From contig JAQSYP010000001.1 of the NCBI GenBank assembly GCA_029256085.1, forward strand, positions 186,001 to 250,000: 64,000 bases of DNA, in the 5' to 3' direction. The DNA is from Caryophanales bacterium (lineage in GTDB: Bacteria > Bacillota > Bacilli > CAJFEE01). Under the pieces are notes generated by a model that had not been told where the DNA came from, searched no databases, and worked only from the letters and a program-made list of their open reading frames with translations. Shown here piece after piece: positions 29,234-40,950 of the stretch. Both the position numbers and the translations under genes were made by a program. Within the stretch, counting starts at the first letter, position 1. Each line of letters starts with the position of its first letter.

Positions 29234-29263
29234 GTTTAAATACGCCTTCTCGCGTCAATAATG
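29234..29263 (+). promoter_or_regulatory. Candidate sigma-F promoter for lonB
   Basis: GTTTA at 29234-29238 fits the sigma-F -35 consensus GYWTA. After exactly 15 bases, GTCAATAATG at 29254-29263 matches the -10 consensus GGNRANANTR at every defined position but one. It ends 30 bases before the lonB start. B. subtilis lonB is known to be transcribed in the forespore by sigma-F. Confidence 0.6.
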
Positions 29264-29293
29264 GTTTAGAGTACAACTGAGGAAGGTGGATAT

Positions 29294-30964
29294 ATGCAAG
29301 TTTCAAACTTAGTAATAATGTTACAACTTTTATTTAGTTTTATCGTTGCCCTATATTTCTGGAATATGATGAAGGGACAAAGAACAAACAAGAACTATTT
29401 CGAGATGGAGGCCAAAAGAGAACTTTCCAAGCTGAAAAAACTTCGTGAGGTTAGCTTGACAGTTCCCTTAACAGAAAAAACTAGGCCGACAAAATTTGAG
29501 GATATAATAGGTCAAGAGGACGGAATTAAAGCTTTAAAAGCCGCACTTTGTGGTCCAAACCCACAACATGTAATAATTTATGGGCCGCCTGGAATAGGAA
29601 AAACCGCAGCTTCTAGATTAGTGTTAGACTATGCAAAAAAAGTTACAGGATCACCATTTTCAGAAACTGCAAAATTTGTTGAAATAGATGCGACGACAGC
29701 AAGGTTTGATGAACGTGGGATTGCGGACCCTTTAATAGGTTCAGTTCATGATCCTATTTATCAGGGAGCAGGGGCTTATGGAAATGCAGGAATTCCTCAG
29801 CCGAAAAGAGGTGCGGTTACTAATGCACATGGTGGTATACTCTTTATTGACGAAATTGGGGAACTTCATCCAATCCAAACAAACAAGTTGCTGAAAGTGT
29901 TAGAGGATAGAAAAGTAATTTTGGAAAGTGCATACTATTCAGAAGATAATGGCTCAATTCCACAACATATTCATGATATTTTTAAAAATGGGTTGCCAGC
30001 TGATTTCAGGTTAGTTGGTGCCACTACAAGACAACCACATGAAATTTCACCCGCAATAAGATCAAGGTGTGTTGAAATATTTTTCAAAGATTTAGAACTA
30101 GATGAACTGAAAAGTATTGCAAAAGGCGCTGTAGAAAGAATGAATATCCATGCAGGAGATTCTGTTTTGGAGTATATTTCTTCTTACTCACATAATGGTA
30201 GAGATGTAATTAATCTTGTGCAATTAGCATCTGGGGCTGTTTTAGAAGAAAATAGAAATGAGATTCTTATTTCTGATGTTGAATGGGTTATACATAATGG
30301 GCAGTTATCACCAAGAATTAATAAAAAAATTCATGAAAAGCCTAGAGTCGGAATAGTAAATGGATTAGGAATTTTTGGTCCAAATTCAGGTTCTCTCTTA
30401 GAAATTGAGATAATCGCAACTAAGACTAATGAAAAGGGTACAATAACAGTAAACGGAATTATTGAAGAAGAAACAATTGGCTCCCAAGCAAAGTCGGTTC
30501 GGAGAAAAAGTATGGCAAGGGGATCAGTTGAGAATGTTCTAACGTATTTAAAAACGAGTGGTGCAATTGACGGCGACTATAATATACATGTGAATTTTCC
30601 AGGTGGTGTACCTATTGATGGCCCATCAGCAGGTATTGCAATGGCAGTTGGGGTGTTTTCTGCGGTTCATAAAGTTGAAGTTCCAAATGAAATTGCCTTT
30701 ACTGGTGAAGTTGGTATTTACGGGAATATTAAACCTATTGGCGGTGTAGTGACCAAAGCAAATGCAGCAATTAAAGCAGGTGTTAAAACATTAATAATTC
30801 CTAGTGATAACTATACTAGTATGTTAGAAAGATACCCCGATTTAAATATTATTAGAGTCGATAATATGACTGAAGTACTTGAGATTACATTCAGACTAAA
30901 AGAAAACTCAAGACTAAATCTAATAAGTGAAAATGATAATATTATTAATTCTAATATTGGTTAA
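29294..30964 (+). CDS. lonB: Forespore ATP-dependent protease LonB
   Basis: This 556-residue LonB-type protease has an N-terminal membrane helix (about residues 7-24) instead of the LonA substrate domain. The AAA+ module shows GPPGIGKT near 97 and ILFIDEIGELHP near 180. The C-terminal S16 domain has the catalytic serine in DGPSAGIAMAVG and the lysine in the GVVTKANAAIKAG segment. LonB acts during sporulation. The ATG follows GAAGGTGGA. It lies between clpX and lonA, as in B. subtilis, with its own candidate sigma-F promoter and its own terminator. Confidence 0.95.
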   Translation: MQVSNLVIMLQLLFSFIVALYFWNMMKGQRTNKNYFEMEAKRELSKLKKLREVSLTVPLTEKTRPTKFEDIIGQEDGIKALKAALCGPNPQHVIIYGPPGIGKTAASRLVLDYAKKVTGSPFSETAKFVEIDATTARFDERGIADPLIGSVHDPIYQGAGAYGNAGIPQPKRGAVTNAHGGILFIDEIGELHPIQTNKLLKVLEDRKVILESAYYSEDNGSIPQHIHDIFKNGLPADFRLVGATTRQPHEISPAIRSRCVEIFFKDLELDELKSIAKGAVERMNIHAGDSVLEYISSYSHNGRDVINLVQLASGAVLEENRNEILISDVEWVIHNGQLSPRINKKIHEKPRVGIVNGLGIFGPNSGSLLEIEIIATKTNEKGTITVNGIIEEETIGSQAKSVRRKSMARGSVENVLTYLKTSGAIDGDYNIHVNFPGGVPIDGPSAGIAMAVGVFSAVHKVEVPNEIAFTGEVGIYGNIKPIGGVVTKANAAIKAGVKTLIIPSDNYTSMLERYPDLNIIRVDNMTEVLEITFRLKENSRLNLISENDNIINSNIG

Positions 30965-30971
30965 TACTACT

Positions 30972-31004
30972 AATGCTTGTTTCATCTGAAACGAGCATTT
31001 TTAA
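30972..31004 (+). terminator. Rho-independent terminator after lonB
   Basis: AATGCTTGTTTC pairs with GAAACGAGCATT (one wobble) around ATCT, followed by T residues. Confidence 0.8.
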
Positions 31005-31021
31005 ATTTATAAGCTCAGATT

Positions 31022-31050
31022 TTGCCAGAAAATAAAATAAATGATAAAAT
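31022..31050 (+). promoter_or_regulatory. Candidate sigma-A promoter for lonA
   Basis: TTGCCA at 31022-31027, a 17-base spacer and TAAAAT at 31045-31050, preceded by TGA (extended -10). It ends 32 bases before the lonA start. Confidence 0.65.
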
Positions 31051-31082
31051 TTTATGATTGAAGTATTAAGGGGGTACACACA

Positions 31083-33401
31083 ATGCTGCAAACAAATGTA
31101 ATATCTATCCCTGCTGTTCCACTTAGAGGAATGATTATCTTTCCATCTACAGTTGTACATATCGATGTAGGCAGAGAACAAACAATTAACTCAGTCAAGC
31201 AGAGCATGGACCATGATCAATATATATTTGCTATAATGCAAAAAGATCCGGACATTTCGAATCCTTCAATAGATGAATTATATAAAGTTGGTACTTTGTG
31301 TAAGATAAAACACTTCGTTAAATTAAGTGGTGGAACACAACGATTATTAATCGAGGGTGTTGAACGTGCAAAAATAATAGAAATGGTCGAAGAGGATGGT
31401 TTCTATAAGGCGACTGTCGAGACTATTGAAGAAGATAAAAATTTTGATGATCAGGCGACCATCCTGTATAAAATGTTAGTAGAAGCTATAGAAGACTATT
31501 TGGAGCATTCTAAAAAGATCATAAAAGAAATATTTAAAACTGTTTTGGAATTAGATGATCCGTATAAATTGTTAAATATGGCAGCGTTTAGTCTTCCAAT
31601 TCCTATGGAACAAAAGCAAGAACTGTTAAACACTTTTAGTTTAACTAGTCAATTTGAAATGTTACTAGAGATTATACATAATGAGAAAGAATTATTAGAA
31701 ATTGAAAAAAGCATACATGAAAAAGTACGTAAAAAAATTGATAAAACGCAAAAGGAATACTTCTTAAGAGAACAACTAAAAGTTATTCAATCTGAATTAT
31801 CCGAGAAAAATGGTTCATCGCCAGAAATTGCAAGGTTAAAAGAACGAATCGAAAAAAGTGACATGACCGAAAAGATAAGAGAGGTCGCTTTAAATGAACT
31901 TACAAGAATTTCTATGATGCAAGAGTCATCTGCAGAATTCAATGTAGGTAGATCATATTTAGAGTGGCTAATTACGTTACCTTGGCAGACAAAATCAAAA
32001 GAAACTTTAGATGTAAATAAAGCTGAAAAAGTATTAAATAATGATCATTATGGTTTAGAGCTCGTGAAAGAACGCATTCTTGAATATATTGCCGTATTAC
32101 AACTTACCAAAACATTAAAAGGACCAATTTTATGCTTAGTTGGACCACCAGGAGTTGGTAAGACATCACTTGCTAGATCAATAAGTAAAGCTTTAAATAG
32201 AAATTATGTAAGGGTTGCGCTTGGTGGTGTACGGGATGAATCAGAGATTAGAGGACATAGACGTACGTATTTAGGTGCTTTACCAGGGCGTATTATATCA
32301 AGCATGAAAAAAGCCGGGACTGTTAATCCACTATTTTTATTAGATGAAATTGATAAAATGACTAATGATTTTAGAGGAGATCCGTTTTCAGCAATGCTAG
32401 AGGTTCTAGATCCTGAACAAAATAAACATTTTAGTGATCACTATATTGAAGAATCGTACGATCTTTCAAATGTAATGTTTGTCGCTACTGCAAATTCACT
32501 AAGTTCTATACCAGGACCTTTATTAGATAGAATGGAAATAATTGAGCTTAGTGGTTATACAGAGCAAGAAAAATTACAAATTGCTAAGAAATATTTGTTG
32601 CCGAAACAAATTTCAGAACACGGCCTTCCTAAAGGAAGTTTAATAATTAAGGATGATGCTATCCTAGCAATTATTAGACACTATACTCGTGAAGCAGGTG
32701 TTAGAACGTTAGAAAGAACTATTGCTAAAGTTTGTCGTAAATCAGCTAAGACGATAGTATCAGGAGAGAAGAAGCGAGTTACCATCACTGACAAGAATAT
32801 AACTGAATTACTTGGATCTTTTAAGTTTGAATATAGAGAGAAGAACAGAGTAAGTGAAATTGGCGTCGCAACTGGGCTAGCATATACGCAATTTGGCGGG
32901 GACATTTTGTCAATTGAAGTAAATGCAGTTCAAGGTAAAGGCAAATTAACTTTAACAGGTAAGCTTGGGGATGTTATGAAGGAATCAGCACAAGCTGCTT
33001 TAAGTTATGTAAGATCCAAAACGGAAGTATTAAAACTGGATAAAGATTTTCATGAAAAGTTCGATTTACACATTCATGTTCCTGAAGGTGCTGTACCAAA
33101 GGATGGACCATCTGCTGGAATTACGATGGCAACTGCAATCATATCCGCTCTTTCAAACATACCGGTTCGAAAGGAAGTTGGTATGACAGGAGAAATCACG
33201 TTAAGAGGTAGAGTGCTACCGATTGGTGGTCTTAGAGAAAAAATTATGAGTGCACATAGATCAGGGCTTACAACAATAATTTTTCCTAAGACTAATGAAA
33301 AGGACTTAGAGAAAATTCCAGAAAATATATTAAAAGAACTAAAATTACACGCTGTTGAACATATGGATGAAGTATTGGGAATAGCATTAGAGGATGAATA
33401 A
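31083..33401 (+). CDS. lonA: ATP-dependent protease LonA
   Basis: This 772-residue cytosolic Lon protease degrades misfolded and regulatory proteins. An N-terminal LON substrate domain ([20 protein letters not shown]) is followed by a coiled helical linker, an AAA+ module ([13 protein letters not shown] near 354, FLLDEIDKM) and an S16 protease domain with [12 protein letters not shown] (serine near 676) and the following lysine segment [14 protein letters not shown]. The ATG follows AAGGGGGT. It ends 3 bases before the ysxC start, so the two are translationally close. Confidence 0.96.
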   Translation: MLQTNVISIPAVPLRGMIIFPSTVVHIDVGREQTINSVKQSMDHDQYIFAIMQKDPDISNPSIDELYKVGTLCKIKHFVKLSGGTQRLLIEGVERAKIIEMVEEDGFYKATVETIEEDKNFDDQATILYKMLVEAIEDYLEHSKKIIKEIFKTVLELDDPYKLLNMAAFSLPIPMEQKQELLNTFSLTSQFEMLLEIIHNEKELLEIEKSIHEKVRKKIDKTQKEYFLREQLKVIQSELSEKNGSSPEIARLKERIEKSDMTEKIREVALNELTRISMMQESSAEFNVGRSYLEWLITLPWQTKSKETLDVNKAEKVLNNDHYGLELVKERILEYIAVLQLTKTLKGPILCLVGPPGVGKTSLARSISKALNRNYVRVALGGVRDESEIRGHRRTYLGALPGRIISSMKKAGTVNPLFLLDEIDKMTNDFRGDPFSAMLEVLDPEQNKHFSDHYIEESYDLSNVMFVATANSLSSIPGPLLDRMEIIELSGYTEQEKLQIAKKYLLPKQISEHGLPKGSLIIKDDAILAIIRHYTREAGVRTLERTIAKVCRKSAKTIVSGEKKRVTITDKNITELLGSFKFEYREKNRVSEIGVATGLAYTQFGGDILSIEVNAVQGKGKLTLTGKLGDVMKESAQAALSYVRSKTEVLKLDKDFHEKFDLHIHVPEGAVPKDGPSAGITMATAIISALSNIPVRKEVGMTGEITLRGRVLPIGGLREKIMSAHRSGLTTIIFPKTNEKDLEKIPENILKELKLHAVEHMDEVLGIALEDE

Positions 33402-33404
33402 AAA

Positions 33405-33986
33405 ATGAAAGTAACATCAGCCGAGTTTATTATAAGTGCTGTTAGAAAAGAACAATATCCGACCGAGGGCTTACCAGAAATAGCTCTTGCAGGTAGATCA
33501 AATGTAGGGAAATCATCATTTATTAACACATTAATAAATAGAAAAAATTTAGCAAGAACTTCTTCAAAACCTGGTAAAACACAACAATTAAATTATTATT
33601 TAATTAATAAGGAATTCTACTTTGTGGATGTTCCTGGCTATGGTTATGCAAAAGTATCTAAGACAGAACGAGCAGCTTGGGGAAAAATGCTTGAAGCTTA
33701 TTTAACTGAACATGAAGCAATTAAAGCTGTTTTCTTAATTGTAGATTTAAGGCATCCTCCGACTGCAGATGACTGTCAAATGTATGAATTTTTAAGGTAT
33801 TACAATATACCGATAGTTGTCATTGCTACTAAGGCTGATAAGATTCCTAAAGGAAAATGGCAAAAACACGTTAAAGTTACAAAAGAAACATTACAGCTAG
33901 AAAAATACCATCCAGTTATAGTTTTTTCTGCAGAATTAAAAGTTGGTATTGATGAGGCCTTTGAGGAAATTTCGAAGCTTGTATAA
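33405..33986 (+). CDS. ysxC: Ribosome biogenesis GTPase YsxC/EngB
   Basis: This 193-residue essential GTPase is needed for 50S subunit assembly. G1 is GRSNVGKSS near residue 30, the switch region has [10 protein letters not shown]3 is [11 protein letters not shown] near 72, G4 is TKADK near 142, and SAE near 171 is G5. It starts 3 bases after the lonA stop, so it is translated from the same message, as in B. subtilis and many other bacteria. Confidence 0.95.
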   Translation: MKVTSAEFIISAVRKEQYPTEGLPEIALAGRSNVGKSSFINTLINRKNLARTSSKPGKTQQLNYYLINKEFYFVDVPGYGYAKVSKTERAAWGKMLEAYLTEHEAIKAVFLIVDLRHPPTADDCQMYEFLRYYNIPIVVIATKADKIPKGKWQKHVKVTKETLQLEKYHPVIVFSAELKVGIDEAFEEISKLV

Positions 33987-34000
33987 ATAACAGACAATCA

Positions 34001-34038
34001 AAAAAGAGATAAGTCCATATAAGGATTTATCTCTTTTT
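34001..34038. terminator. Bidirectional terminator between ysxC and the membrane protein gene
   Basis: AAAAAGAGATAAGTCC pairs with GGATTTATCTCTTTTT (one wobble) around ATATAA. It has U-rich tails on both strands and separates convergent genes. Confidence 0.9.
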
Positions 34039-34509
34039 AATAATGATAAACAATCCAATTATTAAAGCAACTACGGGCCAGTATTTAAAGTAAATAATAA
34101 CATTTTGATCAATACTAAGTGATATAAATGTATTTTGTTTATAAAATAGTAAAATAAGTGAAAATACAGTTAATACAATTGGAGATAATATGGAAATCCG
34201 TTGCTTATAGTTCTGAAATATGTAGGCACTTCCGATTAAAAACATAAACTTTGGTCCACTGATAACCCAACTACTATCAAAGTGCCTGAGAATGAAAATT
34301 AAAGAAATTCCAATTAAAATTAAACTAGGAAAGTATAAATATGTGTCCTTTCCTAAAATTGCTTGTGTTAGAAATGATATACCTAGTACAAACAAGATAC
34401 CTCTCCAATCAGAAAAAGGTGAGATTAATGTTAATTGAATTAAAGGTGATAAAAATAGTATGCCAAATCCAATTAATAAAGTTCCTAGAAAATACTTTTG
34501 TCTTAACAT
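34027..34509 (-). CDS. Small polytopic membrane protein (YsxD position)
   Basis: This 160-residue hydrophobic protein is composed almost wholly of short membrane helices, with about six segments. A helix-breaking DWRGI segment follows the first two helices, and it ends in IIIKKR. It starts at ATG 34509 behind a strong AAGGAGGA. It lies between ysxC and hemA, where B. subtilis carries the uncharacterised ysxD, so it may be the counterpart. I cannot confirm that by alignment. The arrangement resembles LiaI/LiaF N-terminal helices. The function is unknown. Confidence 0.6.
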   Translation of the reverse strand: MLRQKYFLGTLLIGFGILFLSPLIQLTLISPFSDWRGILFVLGISFLTQAILGKDTYLYFPSLILIGISLIFILRHFDSSWVISGPKFMFLIGSAYIFQNYKQRISILSPIVLTVFSLILLFYKQNTFISLSIDQNVIIYFKYWPVVALIIGLFIIIKKR

Positions 34510-34655
34510 AGAATCCTCCTTGTTATATAATTATATTATAAATTTAGGCAAATTTTAACAGAGTTTTTGGGGAAAATATAACATAAAACACTATTAAATT
34601 CACATTAGTTCATAGTCTTTTCACATATTATAAAACAACTATTATACAGGCATGA

Positions 34656-34661
34656 TATAAT
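34656..34661 (+). promoter_or_regulatory. Extended -10 of the hemA promoter
   Basis: TATAAT at 34656-34661 is preceded by TGA, which fits an extended -10 element. The -35 region is poor. It lies 33 bases before the hemA start. I found no clean PerR box, although AT-rich partial repeats (ATTATAAAA, ATTATAC) are nearby. Confidence 0.5.
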
Positions 34662-34694
34662 GTTAATGATAAAAATGTACGCGGGGGGACAAAT

Positions 34695-36062
34695 ATGTTC
34701 ATACTAATGATAGGACTAGATTATAAAACAGCCCCAGTTGAGATTCGTGAGAAGCTTACTTTTAGTCCTACAGAGCTGCCTAAGGCAATGGTTCAGCTAA
34801 GTGAAAAGAAAAGTATTCTAGAAAATATAATTATATCTACTTGCAATAGAACTGAAATATATGCTGTTGTTGATCAATTGCACACGGGCCGTTTCTATAT
34901 TAAATCTTTTCTATCAGAGTGGTTTGACTTAGACAAAGAACAATTTGTTCCTTATTTAAATATCTTGTCTGGTGAAGAGGCTGCAGAGCATTTATTCAAA
35001 GTCTCTACTGGATTAGACTCGATGATTTTGGGAGAAACGCAAATTTTAGGACAAATTCGTACCGGGTTTTTAACAGGTCAACAAGAAGGTACAATTGGTA
35101 CTGTTTTTAATATGCTTTTTAAACAATCAATTACTTTCGCTAAAAGAGCGCATTCTGAAACACAAATAAACGAAAATGCCGTATCTATTAGTTATGCAGC
35201 TGTTGAATTGTCGAAAAAGATATTTGGAAACCTTTCCAAATGCCATGTTATGATTTTTGGTGCTGGTAAAATGGGAGATCTTGCATTGCAAAATCTTAGA
35301 GGCCATGGTGTTGAGAAGATTACGGTTGTAAATAGAACGTTTGAAAAGGCGGTTGCTGTTGCAGAAAAATTTGCAGGCACAGCAAGACCGATTGAAGAAT
35401 TAGAGAAGGCTATGATTGAAGCTGATATAATTATTAGCTCTACTGGAGCTAAAGATTTTGTTATAACTAAGCCAATGATGGCTAGAGTCGAGAGAGTAAG
35501 ACACGGGAAACCATTATTTATGATTGATATCGCAGTACCACGCGATATAGCACCTGAGGTTTCCGAACTACAAGATATTTTCTTATATGATATAGATGAT
35601 TTAGCGGGTATTGTTGAAGCAAACCTTGAAGAAAGAAAAAAGGAAGCAGTTAAAATAGAGAAGATGATTGTAAATGAATTAGCCGTGTTCTTTGAGTGGC
35701 TAAATATGCTAGGTGTTGTTCCAATTATTTCCGTTCTACGTGATAAGGCTCTTAAAGTTCAAACCGAGACTATGGTTAGCATTGAGAGAAAGATGCCTAA
35801 CCTTACTGACAGGGAGAAGAAATTATTAAATAAGCATACTAAGAGTATTATTAATCAAATTCTTCGTGATCCGATTCTGACAGTAAAAGAGTTAGCTGGA
35901 AGCGATAATAGTGCGGAAACAATTGAACTATTTATGAAGATTTTCAATATAAAAGAAGATGTTGAAATTGAAAAATCTAAAAAACCTAGTCTAGTCGTAG
36001 CTAATGAAGAACAAGTTGAAGATCACATTTCTTTTAAAGCTGTTGAAGTAACTGCAAAGTAA
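34695..36062 (+). CDS. hemA: Glutamyl-tRNA reductase
   Basis: This 455-residue enzyme reduces glutamyl-tRNA to glutamate-1-semialdehyde, the first committed step of C5 heme synthesis. The catalytic Cys50 lies in [12 protein letters not shown]. The substrate region [17 protein letters not shown] and the NADPH-binding segment [14 protein letters not shown] follow, and the C-terminus dimerises. It starts after GGGGGG and opens the hemAXCDBL operon, which has the same order as in B. subtilis. Confidence 0.96.
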   Translation: MFILMIGLDYKTAPVEIREKLTFSPTELPKAMVQLSEKKSILENIIISTCNRTEIYAVVDQLHTGRFYIKSFLSEWFDLDKEQFVPYLNILSGEEAAEHLFKVSTGLDSMILGETQILGQIRTGFLTGQQEGTIGTVFNMLFKQSITFAKRAHSETQINENAVSISYAAVELSKKIFGNLSKCHVMIFGAGKMGDLALQNLRGHGVEKITVVNRTFEKAVAVAEKFAGTARPIEELEKAMIEADIIISSTGAKDFVITKPMMARVERVRHGKPLFMIDIAVPRDIAPEVSELQDIFLYDIDDLAGIVEANLEERKKEAVKIEKMIVNELAVFFEWLNMLGVVPIISVLRDKALKVQTETMVSIERKMPNLTDREKKLLNKHTKSIINQILRDPILTVKELAGSDNSAETIELFMKIFNIKEDVEIEKSKKPSLVVANEEQVEDHISFKAVEVTAK

Positions 36063-36075
36063 ATGAGGGATTGAG

Positions 36076-36906
36076 ATGCTTGTTGTATCAAAAGTATTTA
36101 CAGAATTAATTTCTTTAATTTTTGCAGTGAGCCTACTTTTGTTTTTTATTGATTACCTTCAAAGAAATAGGAAGGCAAAATTAATTGCCTTCCATTTACT
36201 TTTAGGAGTGTGGTCATTACAGACAGTACAGTTTGTATATAAGCTTGTTGATATAGGGCATTTTCCTATCCTCACGATTAGAGAGGGACTGTTTTTTTAT
36301 GTATGGGTATTGTTAACGATATCTTTAATTGTAAGTAAAAAAGTTGAGAATGACTTTTTAGTATTTTTTGTAAATACTATCGCGTTTTCAATTCACACTC
36401 TTTATACCTTTGCACCAGAACAATACGCATCTAAAACATTAGCAAAGCAATTGATATCCGAGCTATTAATTGGACACATTTCAATAGCTTTTATATCATA
36501 TGCCTGCTATACAGTCGGGTTTATATACTCTATTATGTACCTTGCACAACACAGCCTAATAAAAAAGAAAAAGTGGGGGCACCGTTTAATACGCTTTGGC
36601 AATTTGAATAAGCTCGATTCAACTGCATTTAATATTAATGTTTGTGCGACAGCCATATATTTGATAGCATTAATATTAGGTATGGTATGGGCTTTAATAA
36701 CCGATGCGAAAGCGTTATGGATTGATCCTAAATTTATCGGATCGTTTGGAGTATTTTTTATTTATTGTTTATATTTATATTTATCAGTAGCTAATTATTT
36801 AAATGGGAAAAATAAAATACATTGGAATATAATTTGCTTTATGACTTTAATAGTCAACTATTTCCTGTTTGGAAGATTTTCGTCATTCCATTTTATGTTC
36901 ATGTAA
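36076..36906 (+). CDS. hemX: HemX, CcsA-type membrane protein
   Basis: This 276-residue membrane protein has about eight hydrophobic helices and the cytochrome c assembly (CcsA/HemX) pattern, ending in the region HWNIICFMTLIVNYF. In B. subtilis HemX lowers the amount of HemA protein. It starts 14 bases after hemA and ends 12 bases before hemC, so it belongs to the heme operon. Confidence 0.9.
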   Translation: MLVVSKVFTELISLIFAVSLLLFFIDYLQRNRKAKLIAFHLLLGVWSLQTVQFVYKLVDIGHFPILTIREGLFFYVWVLLTISLIVSKKVENDFLVFFVNTIAFSIHTLYTFAPEQYASKTLAKQLISELLIGHISIAFISYACYTVGFIYSIMYLAQHSLIKKKKWGHRLIRFGNLNKLDSTAFNINVCATAIYLIALILGMVWALITDAKALWIDPKFIGSFGVFFIYCLYLYLSVANYLNGKNKIHWNIICFMTLIVNYFLFGRFSSFHFMFM

Positions 36907-36918
36907 TAGGAGGAACTT

Positions 36919-37848
36919 ATGAGAAAAATTATTGTTGGTTCTAGAAGAAGTAAACTTGCATTGACTCAAACAAATTGGGTAATAAGACAATTAAAAGAAT
37001 TAGGACTTCCTTTTGAATTTGAAGTTAAAGAAATAGTAACTAAGGGTGATGTTATACTTGATGTTACTTTATCAAAGGTTGGCGGAAAAGGACTATTTGT
37101 TAAAGAAATAGAGCAAGCTATGTTAGATAAAGAAATTGATATGGCTGTTCATAGTATGAAGGACATGCCTGCTGTTTTACCAGAAGGACTTATGATAGGT
37201 TGTACACCACCACGCGTGGATGCAAGAGATGTTTTAATTTCAAAAGATAATAAAACATTAGCTGAATTACCAGAAGGTGCTGTTCTAGGAACTAGTAGCT
37301 TAAGAAGAAGTTCACAGCTATTAGCAGTAAGACCAGACCTTGAAGTTAAATGGATTAGAGGAAATGTTGATACTAGAATCTCAAAGTTAGAGTCTGGAGA
37401 GTATGATGCAATAATTCTTGCAGCAGCAGGATTAGAAAGACTAGGTTTAGCTGAGAATATGACAATGGAAAGAATATCTACAGATATTTGTGTTCCTGCA
37501 GTTGGACAAGGTGTATTATCAATTGAATGTCGTGAGGATGACCAAGAATTAAGAGATGCTTTAATGTTATTTAATGACGAGTATACTTTTAAAACTGTAT
37601 CTGCTGAACGTGTATTCTTAGATGAAATGAACGGTGGCTGTCAAGTGCCGATTGCTGGATATGCCGTTATAAATGATAATGAAGAAATTGAATTAACTGC
37701 ACTTGTAGGATCTATGGATGGAAAAACTATATTAAAGGAAGTTGTAACTTCAAAAGATCCTGTTGAGGTTGGTAAGAAAGCAGCTGAGCTACTTGGTGCA
37801 AGAGGTGCTCATCAACTTATTGATGCTGCTAAAGAGGTGTCAAATTAG
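36919..37848 (+). CDS. hemC: Porphobilinogen deaminase (hydroxymethylbilane synthase)
   Basis: This 309-residue enzyme polymerises four porphobilinogens into hydroxymethylbilane. The N-terminus [16 protein letters not shown], the [13 protein letters not shown] loop, the [16 protein letters not shown] and RGNVDTR segments are canonical. The dipyrromethane cofactor cysteine is Cys241 in [13 protein letters not shown] strong TAGGAGG site precedes the ATG. The hemD ATG follows 2 bases after the stop. Confidence 0.96.
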   Translation: MRKIIVGSRRSKLALTQTNWVIRQLKELGLPFEFEVKEIVTKGDVILDVTLSKVGGKGLFVKEIEQAMLDKEIDMAVHSMKDMPAVLPEGLMIGCTPPRVDARDVLISKDNKTLAELPEGAVLGTSSLRRSSQLLAVRPDLEVKWIRGNVDTRISKLESGEYDAIILAAAGLERLGLAENMTMERISTDICVPAVGQGVLSIECREDDQELRDALMLFNDEYTFKTVSAERVFLDEMNGGCQVPIAGYAVINDNEEIELTALVGSMDGKTILKEVVTSKDPVEVGKKAAELLGARGAHQLIDAAKEVSN

Positions 37849-37849
37849 T

Positions 37850-38641
37850 ATGACTAAGTCTTCCGCAAGGGAAACTAAAAAGATATTAGTTACTCGTTCG
37901 CTTCATCAAGCGAACGAGTTTTGTATGAAAATAAAAGAATGTAACTTTGAACCAGTTATCTTACCACTTATCAAAGTTACTCCAGTTTTAGATACAACTG
38001 AAGTAGAGAAAACGCTTAAAAATATTAACAAATATTCATGGATAATATTTACAAGTAAAAATGGTGTGAACTCATTCTTTGATTTTTTATCAAGATTCAA
38101 CTATAAGTTAGGTAATCCTAAGTTTGCTTGTGTTGGAGATAAAACAGAACAAGAGCTTAATAAGTATGGTTTTAGTTCTACATTTATTCCTACAAAATTT
38201 CATGCTGAAGCTTTTGTAGCTGAGGTTTTTAATTACATAACTATGTCTGACTATGTCTTAGTAGTCAAAGGGTCAATTGCTAGGAAAGTAATACCTGAAG
38301 CTTTAAAGGAAAATAAAATAAACTTCGATGAAGTCATTGTTTACGATACTGTTACAGACAATTCTAAAAAACATGACCTTTTAAACTTATTAGAAAATAA
38401 AGAAATAGATATCATAACGTTTACTAGTCCATCGGCAATTGAATCATTTAAAGAGTTAACCGTTGGATTAAATACTGATGAATTGCTTAAGAATGTTAAA
38501 ATAGCAGTCATTGGACCGAGTTCTAAGAAATCAGCAATTGAAAATGGCTATAATCCAGAGATTATGCCTAGTAAATATACACTTGATGGAATGCTAAATG
38601 AAATTGAAAATGAATTTTTAAGGAGTGTTAAAAATGACTAA
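37850..38641 (+). CDS. hemD: Uroporphyrinogen-III synthase
   Basis: This 263-residue enzyme closes the linear tetrapyrrole with inversion of ring D. Sequence conservation in this family is always low, but the [15 protein letters not shown] segment, the VGDKTEQEL turn and the late [15 protein letters not shown] motif are recognisable. ATG 37850 is preceded by GAGGTG; longer in-frame starts lie inside hemC. Its last 8 bases overlap the hemB start. Confidence 0.88.
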   Translation: MTKSSARETKKILVTRSLHQANEFCMKIKECNFEPVILPLIKVTPVLDTTEVEKTLKNINKYSWIIFTSKNGVNSFFDFLSRFNYKLGNPKFACVGDKTEQELNKYGFSSTFIPTKFHAEAFVAEVFNYITMSDYVLVVKGSIARKVIPEALKENKINFDEVIVYDTVTDNSKKHDLLNLLENKEIDIITFTSPSAIESFKELTVGLNTDELLKNVKIAVIGPSSKKSAIENGYNPEIMPSKYTLDGMLNEIENEFLRSVKND

Positions 38642-39611
38642 TATTTCTTTTCAAAGACACCGTCGCCTTAGAGAAACAACTGCTATGAGATCAATAGTAC
38701 GTGAAACTCATTTGCAAAAAGAAGATTTAATTTACCCGCTTTTTATCCTAGAAGGTGAAAACAAGAAAAATCCTGTAGCATCTATGCCTGGAGTTTTTCA
38801 AATTACATTAGACCTTCTAAACCAAGAAATAGAAGAAATTGTTTCATTAGGCATTAAATCTATTATTTTATTCGGTGTTCCTGAAGATAAAGACGAGGTT
38901 GGATCAGGTGCGTATTGTGATGAAGGTATTGTCCAAAAAGCAACGAGACAAATAAAGAGTCTGTATCCAGAGTTAATCGTAATTGCTGATACTTGTCTTT
39001 GTGAATTTACAAACCACGGTCACTGTGGAATTGTTGAAGATGGAAGAATTTTAAATGATCCTACTTTAGAATTATTAGCTGCTACTGCTGTGAGTCAAGC
39101 GAGAGCTGGTGCAGATATTATTGCTCCATCGAACATGATGGATGGTTTTGTAATTGCTATTAGAATGGCATTAGATGAAAATGGCTTTGGGCATATACCA
39201 ATTATGTCATATGCAGTTAAATATGCTTCAGCCTACTATGGTCCTTTCCGAGACGCAGCAAACAGTACACCAAAGTTTGGTGACAGAAAATCATATCAAA
39301 TGGATCCTGCAAATAGAACAGAAGCAATGAGAGAAGCTGAATCAGATATTCTTGAAGGTGCTGATTTCCTTATTGTAAAACCAGCTTTGTCTTATTTAGA
39401 TATTATTAGAGATGTAAAGAATAATTTTAATGCACCAGTTGTCGCTTACAATGTAAGTGGTGAATATTCAATGATTAAGGCAGCAGCTCAAAATGGATGG
39501 ATTGATGAAAAGTCTGTAGTTTTAGAAACTTTAACAAGCATGAAGCGTGCTGGTGTTGATCTAATTATTACATATCATGCAAAAGATGTTGCAGGATGGC
39601 TTAACAAATAA
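38634..39611 (+). CDS. hemB: Delta-aminolevulinic acid dehydratase (porphobilinogen synthase)
   Basis: This 325-residue enzyme condenses two aminolevulinates to porphobilinogen. Zinc-type cysteines lie in [13 protein letters not shown]. The two active-site lysines are in [12 protein letters not shown] and [15 protein letters not shown] 38634 follows AAGGAG, which is inside the end of hemD; the two genes overlap by 8 bases. It is the fifth gene of the heme operon. Confidence 0.96.
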   Translation: MTNISFQRHRRLRETTAMRSIVRETHLQKEDLIYPLFILEGENKKNPVASMPGVFQITLDLLNQEIEEIVSLGIKSIILFGVPEDKDEVGSGAYCDEGIVQKATRQIKSLYPELIVIADTCLCEFTNHGHCGIVEDGRILNDPTLELLAATAVSQARAGADIIAPSNMMDGFVIAIRMALDENGFGHIPIMSYAVKYASAYYGPFRDAANSTPKFGDRKSYQMDPANRTEAMREAESDILEGADFLIVKPALSYLDIIRDVKNNFNAPVVAYNVSGEYSMIKAAAQNGWIDEKSVVLETLTSMKRAGVDLIITYHAKDVAGWLNK

Positions 39612-39638
39612 TCGGTAATTACAAAGGGGTAAAATTAT

Positions 39639-40922
39639 ATGAGAACTTTTAATAAATCAGTCGTTGCATTTGAGGAAGCACAAAATTTTATGCCTGGTGG
39701 AGTAAATAGCCCTGTTCGTGCTTTTAAATCTGTTAAGATGAATCCGATTTTCATGGAAAGTGGAAAAGGTTCAAAAATTTATGATATCGACGGAAATGAA
39801 TATATCGATTACGTATTATCTTGGGGACCGATGATATTAGGTCACACAAACGATGCCGTATTAGAAGCAATTAAATCAACTGCTGAAAAAGGTACAAGCT
39901 TTGGTACACCATCGTTAATAGAAACTGAAGTTGCTAAGCTTATTATGGAAAGATTCCCTTCTATTGAAATGGTTCGTATGGTTAGTTCAGGAACAGAAGC
40001 TACTATGAGTGCCCTACGTGTTGCACGTGGTTTCACAGGCAAAAACAAAATTTTGAAATTTGAAGGCTGTTACCATGGCCATGGTGATTCACTTCTAATA
40101 AAAGCTGGTTCAGGTGTTGCTACCTTAGGATTACCAGATAGTCCTGGTGTTCCAGAAGGAGTAGCTAAAAATACTATTACGGTTCCATATAATGATTTGG
40201 AAAGCGTTAAAGAAGCATTTAGACAATTCGGGGACGATATTGCTGCGATAATTTTAGAGCCGATTGCTGGAAATATGGGATTAGTTATCCCTAAACAAGA
40301 GTTCCTTCAAGGATTACGTGAAATTACAGAACAACACGGATCATTATTAATTTTTGATGAGGTAATGACTGGATTCAGAGTACATTATCATAGTGCACAA
40401 GGTTACTTTGGAATTAAGCCTGACCTAACATGTCTTGGTAAAGTTATGGGTGGCGGACTTCCAGTAGGTGCTTATGGTGGTAGAAAAGATATTATGTCGC
40501 AAATTGCTCCATCTGGTCCAATTTATCAAGCGGGTACTTTATCTGGTAACCCATTAGCTATGTCAGCTGGTCTTGCAACTATTTCACAACTTACTGAAGA
40601 ATCATATGAGCAATTCAATAAGTTAGGTAATATGTTAACAGAAGGATTAAGTGCTGCTGCTAACAAGTACGGAATTAAGCATCAAACATATTCTATTGGT
40701 TCAATGGTTGGATTCTTCTTTACAGATGAAGAAATAGTGAACTATGAGTCTGCAAAAACTTGTGACTTGGATCAATTTGCAAAATATTTCCAAATTATGG
40801 CAAACGAAGGTGTATATTTACCACCATCTCAATTTGAGGCAATGTTCTTATCTACTTCACATACTGAAGAAGATATCCAAAAAACTATTGCTGCTGCAGA
40901 AATTGCATTTTCACAACTTTAA
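39639..40922 (+). CDS. hemL: Glutamate-1-semialdehyde 2,1-aminomutase
   Basis: This 427-residue PLP enzyme makes 5-aminolevulinate from glutamate semialdehyde. [11 protein letters not shown] opens the protein, [16 protein letters not shown] is the cofactor-phosphate region, and Lys268 in [17 protein letters not shown] binds PLP. It closes the heme operon and is followed by a strong terminator and then the second copy of the dispersed palindrome. Confidence 0.96.
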   Translation: MRTFNKSVVAFEEAQNFMPGGVNSPVRAFKSVKMNPIFMESGKGSKIYDIDGNEYIDYVLSWGPMILGHTNDAVLEAIKSTAEKGTSFGTPSLIETEVAKLIMERFPSIEMVRMVSSGTEATMSALRVARGFTGKNKILKFEGCYHGHGDSLLIKAGSGVATLGLPDSPGVPEGVAKNTITVPYNDLESVKEAFRQFGDDIAAIILEPIAGNMGLVIPKQEFLQGLREITEQHGSLLIFDEVMTGFRVHYHSAQGYFGIKPDLTCLGKVMGGGLPVGAYGGRKDIMSQIAPSGPIYQAGTLSGNPLAMSAGLATISQLTEESYEQFNKLGNMLTEGLSAAANKYGIKHQTYSIGSMVGFFFTDEEIVNYESAKTCDLDQFAKYFQIMANEGVYLPPSQFEAMFLSTSHTEEDIQKTIAAAEIAFSQL

Positions 40923-40950
40923 TATTTTGATAATAAAATAAACCTTACAC

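Noticed and set aside
34621-34660. PerR operator upstream of hemA
   Set aside because: Partial ATTATAAAA and ATTATAC elements are present, but no 7-1-7 inverted repeat close to the PerR consensus could be assembled.
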